The translations under genes were made by a program, and so were the position numbers. This document shows positions 59,721 to 64,000 of a stretch of DNA of 64,000 nt, piece by piece. The DNA comes from Bisgaard Taxon 45 (GTDB taxonomy: Bacteria > Pseudomonadota > Gammaproteobacteria > Enterobacterales > Pasteurellaceae), in assembly GCA_030783905.1 (NCBI GenBank), contig JAQAHH010000003.1, forward strand, positions 1 to 64,000, written 5' to 3'. Numbering within the stretch: position 1 is the stretch's first letter; the number at the start of each line of letters is the position of its first letter. Below the pieces are notes generated by a model, which searched no databases, had not been told where the DNA came from, and saw nothing but the letters and a program-made list of their open reading frames with translations.

Positions 59721-60728
59721 ATGCAAAAAGCAATTATCATTGGTGCAAGTGGTTACACCGGGGCGGAACTTGCTCGTATTTTAATCAAACACCCCGAGTT
59801 TGCGCTAACTGGGCTGTACGTCTCTCGCCAAAGCCAAGATGCCAATAAATGCATAAGTGACATTTATCCACAACTCAAGTGTGTTGTGGATTTACCTTTA
59901 CAGCCACTCCCGGAGCAATTAAGTTCCCTCGCACAACAAGTCGATCTCGTGTTCCTCGCCACAGCCCATGAAGTCAGTCATGATCTTGCACCTGTTTTTT
60001 TACAACATCAATGCAAAGTCTTTGACTTATCAGGTGCATTTCGTGTGAATAATGCTGAATTTTATACCACATTTTATGGTTTTGAACATCAACATCCTGC
60101 ACTGTTAACACAGGCTGTATATGGCTTAGCAGAATGGAATGCGGAAAAAATCACACAAACGGATTTAGTTGCAGTCGCGGGCTGTTATCCAACCGTTTCT
60201 CAACTCAGTCTGAAACCACTCATCGAACAAAACTTATTAGATTTAAGCCAATTACCCGTGATAAATGCGGTCAGCGGAGTCAGTGGTGCGGGTCGCAAAG
60301 CGACTTTAACGAACAGTTTTTGTGAAGTCAGCTTAAACGCTTACGGTGTCTTCAACCACCGTCACCAACCTGAAATCGCCACACATTTAGGCACAGAAGT
60401 GATTTTCACCCCCCATTTAGGCAACTTCAAACGTGGTATTTTAGCCACCATTACCGCCAAATTAAAAACAGGCGTAAATGATGAGCATATTCGTTCGGCC
60501 TATCATCACGCCTATGCCAATAAACCCCTAGTCCGTGTCTATGAACAAGGTTTACCAAGTATCAAAGCCGTCGAATTTACCCCTTATTGTGATATTGGTT
60601 TTGCAACTAAAAATGGCCATATCATTATTATCGGTGCGGAAGATAACTTATTAAAAGGTGCCGCAGCGCAAGCGGTACAATGTGCGAATATCCGTTATGG
60701 TTTGACTGAAACATTAGGATTACTTTAA
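59721..60728 (+). CDS. argC: N-acetyl-gamma-glutamyl-phosphate reductase
   Basis: 335 residues. NADP-binding [16 protein letters not shown] at the N-terminus, [12 protein letters not shown], and the catalytic Cys in [15 protein letters not shown]. Third step of arginine synthesis. The start at 59721 gives [11 protein letters not shown]; an upstream in-frame ATG at 59658 lies in the control region. It abuts argB with no gap. Confidence 0.97.
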   Translation: MQKAIIIGASGYTGAELARILIKHPEFALTGLYVSRQSQDANKCISDIYPQLKCVVDLPLQPLPEQLSSLAQQVDLVFLATAHEVSHDLAPVFLQHQCKVFDLSGAFRVNNAEFYTTFYGFEHQHPALLTQAVYGLAEWNAEKITQTDLVAVAGCYPTVSQLSLKPLIEQNLLDLSQLPVINAVSGVSGAGRKATLTNSFCEVSLNAYGVFNHRHQPEIATHLGTEVIFTPHLGNFKRGILATITAKLKTGVNDEHIRSAYHHAYANKPLVRVYEQGLPSIKAVEFTPYCDIGFATKNGHIIIIGAEDNLLKGAAAQAVQCANIRYGLTETLGLL

Positions 60729-61502
60729 ATGAAACCCTTAGTTATTAAATTAGGCGGTGTCTTACTGGATACGCCTGCAGCAATGGAAAATTTATTCATC
60801 GCGTTAGCCAATTACCAGCAAAACTTCGATCGACCTTTAGTGATCGTGCATGGTGGCGGTTGTATTGTGGATGAACTGATGCAACGTTTACATTTACCGG
60901 TACAAAAGAAAAATGGCTTACGTGTCACACCAAGCGATCAAATTGATATTATCACTGGCGCATTAGCAGGCATTGCCAATAAAACCTTGGTGGCACAGGC
61001 CGCTAAATTCCATTTAAACCCTGTTGGGCTATGTTTAGCTGACGGCAATTTAACTCAAGCCACCCAACTTGATCCAGAACTGGGACACGTGGCGACCGTT
61101 TTACCAAAAAATCCCGCGTTATTAAACAATTTGCTTGGCGAAGCATTCTTGCCTATTATTAGTTCAATTGCAGTAGATAACCAAGGCTTATTAATGAATG
61201 TGAATGCGGATCAAGCCGCCACAGCAATTGCCGCATTAATCGAGGCAGATTTAGTCATGTTATCTGATGTTGATGGCGTATTAGACGCCAATAAACAGCG
61301 CTTACCTGAATTAAATGGCACACAAATTGAACAATTAATTAAAGATAACGTCATCACCGATGGCATGATTGTCAAGGTCAATGCGGCATTAGATGCCGCA
61401 AAAATTTTAAATCAGGGCGTTGATATCGCGAACTGGAAATACCCGGAAAAACTCACCGCACTTTTTGCAGGTGAAATCATTGGCACAAGAATTAAACCAT
61501 AA
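60729..61502 (+). CDS. argB: Acetylglutamate kinase
   Basis: 257 residues. Amino-acid kinase fold: [21 protein letters not shown], and [11 protein letters not shown]-like [15 protein letters not shown]. Second step of arginine synthesis. The ATG directly follows the argC stop, with AGGA inside argC, so translation is coupled. An uptake word is inside its 3' end. Confidence 0.97.
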   Translation: MKPLVIKLGGVLLDTPAAMENLFIALANYQQNFDRPLVIVHGGGCIVDELMQRLHLPVQKKNGLRVTPSDQIDIITGALAGIANKTLVAQAAKFHLNPVGLCLADGNLTQATQLDPELGHVATVLPKNPALLNNLLGEAFLPIISSIAVDNQGLLMNVNADQAATAIAALIEADLVMLSDVDGVLDANKQRLPELNGTQIEQLIKDNVITDGMIVKVNAALDAAKILNQGVDIANWKYPEKLTALFAGEIIGTRIKP

Positions 61503-61517
61503 AAATAAGAGGATGTT

Positions 61518-62891
61518 ATGGCACTTTGGGGTGGACGTTTTACACAAGCAGCAGATAAACGTTTTAAAGATTTTAATGACTCATTACGTTTCGATTACCG
61601 TTTAGCAGAACAAGATATCGAAGGTTCTATTGGCTGGTCAAAAGCTTTAGTCAGCGTTGGGGTATTAACAGCACAAGAACAGCAACAGTTAGACGTTGCC
61701 CTCAATGAACTTCTCATTGAAGTGCGCGCCAATCCACAAGCAATTTTGCAAGATGATGCGGAAGATATCCATAGTTGGGTCGAAAGTAAACTAATTGATA
61801 AAGTCGGCAATCTAGGCAAAAAATTACACACCGGGCGTAGTCGTAACGATCAGGTCGCCTTGGATATCAAAATGTGGTGTAAACAACGGGTGATTGAACT
61901 GCAATCCTCGCTCCATGCCTTACAATGCAAATTAGTGGAAACCGCCGAAAACAACCAACATGCGGTGATGCCGGGCTACACGCATTTACAACGCGCCCAG
62001 CCGATTACCTTTGCCCATTGGTGCATGGCTTATGTAGAAATGCTTGATCGTGATTATTCCCGTTTAGCCGATGCTTACCAACGGATGAATAGCTGTCCAT
62101 TGGGTAGTGGTGCGCTCGCTGGCACCGCTTATGCTATCGACCGTGAACAATTAGCCTTAGATCTCGGCTTTGATGTTGCCACACGTAACAGCTTAGACAG
62201 TGTGTCAGATCGTGATCATATTGTCGAGTTACTGTCCACCGCCTCATTAAGCATGGCGCATCTTTCACGTTTTGCCGAAGATATGATCATTTTTAACAGT
62301 GGCGAATCCAATTTTGTCGAGTTGTCTGATCGTGTCACCTCTGGTTCTTCCCTGATGCCACAGAAAAAGAATCCCGATGCTTGTGAGTTAATTCGTGGTA
62401 AGGCCGGCCGTGTCATGGGCGCATTAACCGGTATGCTAATGACCTTAAAAGGCTTGCCGCTTGCTTATAACAAAGATATGCAGGAAGACAAAGAAGGCAT
62501 TTTCGACGCCCTAGATACGTGGCAGGATTGTATTGACATGGCCACCCTGGTGTTAGACGGCATTCAAGTGAATGTAGCGCGCACCAAAGAAGCCGCCTTA
62601 AAAGGTTATTCGAATGCCACCGAATTGGCGGATTATTTAGTCGCCAAAGGCGTGCCATTCCGTGACTCTCACCATATTGTGGGCGAAACAGTCGTGTATG
62701 CGATTCAACAACATAAAGCCCTTGAGGCGCTCAGTATTACCGAATTTAAACAGTTTAGTGATGTTGTGGAAGAGGATGTGTATCCGATCTTATCTTTACA
62801 ATCTTGCTTAGACAAACGCTGTGCCAAAGGTGGCGTCTCTCCACTTCGCATTGCTGAGGCTATCGCTGAAGCGAAAGCAAGACTCCGTTAA
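61518..62891 (+). CDS. argH: Argininosuccinate lyase
   Basis: 457 residues. Fumarase/aspartase superfamily; [20 protein letters not shown] is the signature with the catalytic Ser. Also [15 protein letters not shown] at the start and [13 protein letters not shown]. Last step of arginine synthesis. 15 bases after argB with GAGG upstream; a terminator follows. Confidence 0.98.
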   Translation: MALWGGRFTQAADKRFKDFNDSLRFDYRLAEQDIEGSIGWSKALVSVGVLTAQEQQQLDVALNELLIEVRANPQAILQDDAEDIHSWVESKLIDKVGNLGKKLHTGRSRNDQVALDIKMWCKQRVIELQSSLHALQCKLVETAENNQHAVMPGYTHLQRAQPITFAHWCMAYVEMLDRDYSRLADAYQRMNSCPLGSGALAGTAYAIDREQLALDLGFDVATRNSLDSVSDRDHIVELLSTASLSMAHLSRFAEDMIIFNSGESNFVELSDRVTSGSSLMPQKKNPDACELIRGKAGRVMGALTGMLMTLKGLPLAYNKDMQEDKEGIFDALDTWQDCIDMATLVLDGIQVNVARTKEAALKGYSNATELADYLVAKGVPFRDSHHIVGETVVYAIQQHKALEALSITEFKQFSDVVEEDVYPILSLQSCLDKRCAKGGVSPLRIAEAIAEAKARLR

Positions 62892-62901
62892 TCCAAGCAA
62901 C

Positions 62902-62932
62902 AAAAAACGCAATCCTACGATTGCGTTTTTTA
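62902..62932. terminator. Terminator after argH
   Basis: AAAAAACGCAATC-CTAC-GATTGCGTTTTTT is a perfect stem with T-runs on both strands. It serves argH and the converging 62941-63234 gene. Confidence 0.92.
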
Positions 62933-62940
62933 TACTGTAT

Positions 62941-63234
62941 TTAGGCTTGTACACCTAAATTGCCAATTTTAATCCCCAAAAATCCCATACTCACTGGGTC
63001 GAGATAATCACCAAGGAATTTGAAAAGTTCAGTTAAATCGGTAAACGTGCGGTTAATTTTGACTTGATCTTCCACTTTTCTTGTAAATTCATAAGCAATA
63101 TTCGAGCCATTAATATGGGCAACTAAGGTGATATAGATAGTTTCAAAAAAGTGGCTATGTGCCCCTTCCTCGCCGGGATCACTGATTCTCACATTCCAAT
63201 TATTACTAAAAAGGACTTCCGTTTGCACAGTCAT
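62941..63234 (-). CDS. Hypothetical protein, 97 aa
   Basis: Not recognised with confidence. A beta-rich N-terminus (TEVLFSNNWNVRISDPGEEG, HFFETIYITLVAHINGSNIAYEF), then a helix and a C-terminal FLGIKIGNLGV. No signal or membrane segment. AGG lies about 9 bases upstream of the ATG, within the end of arfA. Four bases separate it from the arfA stop, but transcripts from arfA should mostly end at the internal arfA hairpin, so this gene may be poorly expressed or have its own promoter. Confidence 0.6.
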   Translation of the reverse strand: MTVQTEVLFSNNWNVRISDPGEEGAHSHFFETIYITLVAHINGSNIAYEFTRKVEDQVKINRTFTDLTELFKFLGDYLDPVSMGFLGIKIGNLGVQA

Positions 63235-63238
63235 AAAT

Positions 63239-63520
63239 TTACCTCGCTGAGTTTAAATGAGTTGCATTGTTGTAAAACCTAGTTAAGAAAAACCCGATTA
63301 TAAAATCTTTCAAATCAAAAATTTTATAATCGGGCTTTTCGATATATTTCCCTGCGTGTTTGGCTTTACGTTGATAACTGCCTTTTCCTTTCCGTTTTTT
63401 CTCAATACGCTGACGGAATAACGGATCATGTAATAATGCACAAATCGCATTATCGCGAATGATGCCACGGCAGTGCTGGTAAGGTTGTGCACTGAGTGAC
63501 TGTTTTTGCTTCTTAGTCAT
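63239..63520 (-). CDS. arfA: Alternative ribosome-rescue factor ArfA
   Basis: 93 residues as encoded. The ArfA core is clear: [20 protein letters not shown] and [19 protein letters not shown] match E. coli ArfA. ArfA frees ribosomes stalled on mRNAs without a stop codon, by recruiting RF2. A terminator hairpin lies inside the coding region (63285-63334), so most transcripts would end there and give a stop-less message, itself a tmRNA target; this links ArfA output to tmRNA failure. The start at 63520 has GAGGA 6 bases upstream; longer frames lack support. Next to an arsC-like gene. Confidence 0.93.
   Translation of the reverse strand: MTKKQKQSLSAQPYQHCRGIIRDNAICALLHDPLFRQRIEKKRKGKGSYQRKAKHAGKYIEKPDYKIFDLKDFIIGFFLTRFYNNATHLNSAR
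63285..63334 (-). terminator. Terminator hairpin inside arfA
   Basis: CCCGATTATAAAAT (63293-63306) and ATTTTATAATCGGG (63321-63334) are perfect 14-base complements with a 14-base loop. On the minus strand they are followed by TTTTTCTT. The stem lies about 60 codons into arfA and before its stop. Confidence 0.88.
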
Positions 63521-63592
63521 CTTTTTCCTCATAGGTTGTGATAAAAAATAGCCCATTTGTAGTAAACAAACGGGCGTCATTATAAAACGAAA

Positions 63593-63943
63593 TTACAAAA
63601 TCTCAAGTACCGATTCAGGCGGGCGACCAATTTTTGCTTTTTCACCATGAATGACGATCGGCCGTTCCAATAAACTACCGTGTACGACGAGCGCCTCGAG
63701 TAATTGCTGTTCACTCACTTCTGGTTTATCTAACCCCAAATTATGATAAAGTTCATCTTTAGTGCGCATCATGTCTCGAAAACTGGTGACACCTAATTTT
63801 TGCGCAATCTGCTGTAATTGTGAGGCAGAGAAGGGGTGTTCTAAATACAGCACCACGTTCGGTTGATATTGCTTCGCTTCAAGTAATGCTAGTGTCTCAC
63901 GGCTTTTAGAACAACGTGGATTATGATAAATAGTCACGCTCAT
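63593..63943 (-). CDS. arsC: ArsC family protein (arsenate reductase-like)
   Basis: 116 residues. Thioredoxin-like ArsC fold: YHNPRCSKSRETLALLE with the active Cys11, LEHPFSASQLQQIAQKLG, MMRTKDELYHNLGL and the C-terminal RPIVIHGEKAKIGRPPESVL. The REKAxIGRP motif with Arg is typical of ArsC/YffB relatives. It may be a glutaredoxin-dependent arsenate reductase or a related redox protein; no ars operon is seen. No gene is visible from 63944 to 64000. Confidence 0.88.
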   Translation of the reverse strand: MSVTIYHNPRCSKSRETLALLEAKQYQPNVVLYLEHPFSASQLQQIAQKLGVTSFRDMMRTKDELYHNLGLDKPEVSEQQLLEALVVHGSLLERPIVIHGEKAKIGRPPESVLEIL

Positions 63944-64000
63944 AGAATTTCCTCGCTTAATAATATGATCTTATTAGATTTTACCTTATAATCGCTCAAA

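Noticed and set aside
63239-63334. arfA 3' hairpin as an ordinary terminator of an upstream gene
   Set aside because: It lies inside the arfA frame and follows arfA codons on the same strand. The internal position is the known arfA arrangement.

Overview
This is a chromosomal window of a Pasteurellaceae gamma-proteobacterium, most like Pasteurella. The support is the many copies of the Haemophilus-type DNA uptake word AAGTGCGGT, the moderate-to-low GC content, the enterobacterial-like gene blocks (prmA-panF-yhdT, accB-accC, pnp-nlpI-deaD, groES-groEL, argC-argB-argH beside argE), and Pasteurellaceae-type proteins. I cannot assign a species from sequence alone.

Layout. 1-2805: a REP-like repeat array and a TonB-dependent receptor with a His-rich loop, likely for zinc. 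2806-9533: an accessory segment. It begins with a decayed copy of the 3' end of purL and then holds two unrecognised genes, a RAYT transposase surrounded by its REP-like palindromes, an IS200 element, and a compact three-gene cassette (nucleotidyltransferase-fold protein, DUF262 protein, SLATT-like membrane protein) lying directly against purL. 9534-24057: core genes on the minus strand: purL, dusB-fis, prmA, panF-yhdT, accBC, aroQ, menB-orf-menC and a DUF2254 membrane protein. 24342-40383: glyQ and glyS, separated by about 13 kb. The largest insert is a tightly packed operon of SNF2-type helicase, KTSC-like small protein, another small protein, zinc-hook-like ATPase, type III Mod methyltransferase, a broken small frame and a type III Res subunit. 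It is followed by a glutaredoxin-like protein, a GST, a small membrane protein, a 48-bp duplicated piece of the glyS start and a TPR-like protein. 40520-49759: aspA, an AbgT-family transporter, fxsA, groESL, and a molybdate operon modABCD behind a ModE-like box. 49861-55302: deaD, nlpI, pnp and tRNA-Ala. 55391-64000: gltX, four identical tRNA-Val genes, a glycosyltransferase, argE divergent from argCBH, a small hypothetical gene, arfA and arsC.

Themes. (1) Two multi-gene defence candidates are present: the NTase/DUF262/SLATT cassette and the helicase-ATPase-Mod-Res operon. (2) Accessory genes are repeatedly bounded by short duplicated ends of neighbouring genes: the purL 3' end, the glyS 5' end, and the 5' region of the 4377-4838 gene. 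(3) A REP-like family with its own RAYT was a substrate for duplication, and one copy was split by IS200, which lets the exact ends of the IS be read. (4) RNA-level signals are clear: each tRNA-Val is enclosed by its own inverted repeat, arfA carries an internal terminator hairpin, the IS200 tnpA Shine-Dalgarno is sequestered, and pnp has a leader hairpin.

All calls are from reading the sequence. No database search was run.
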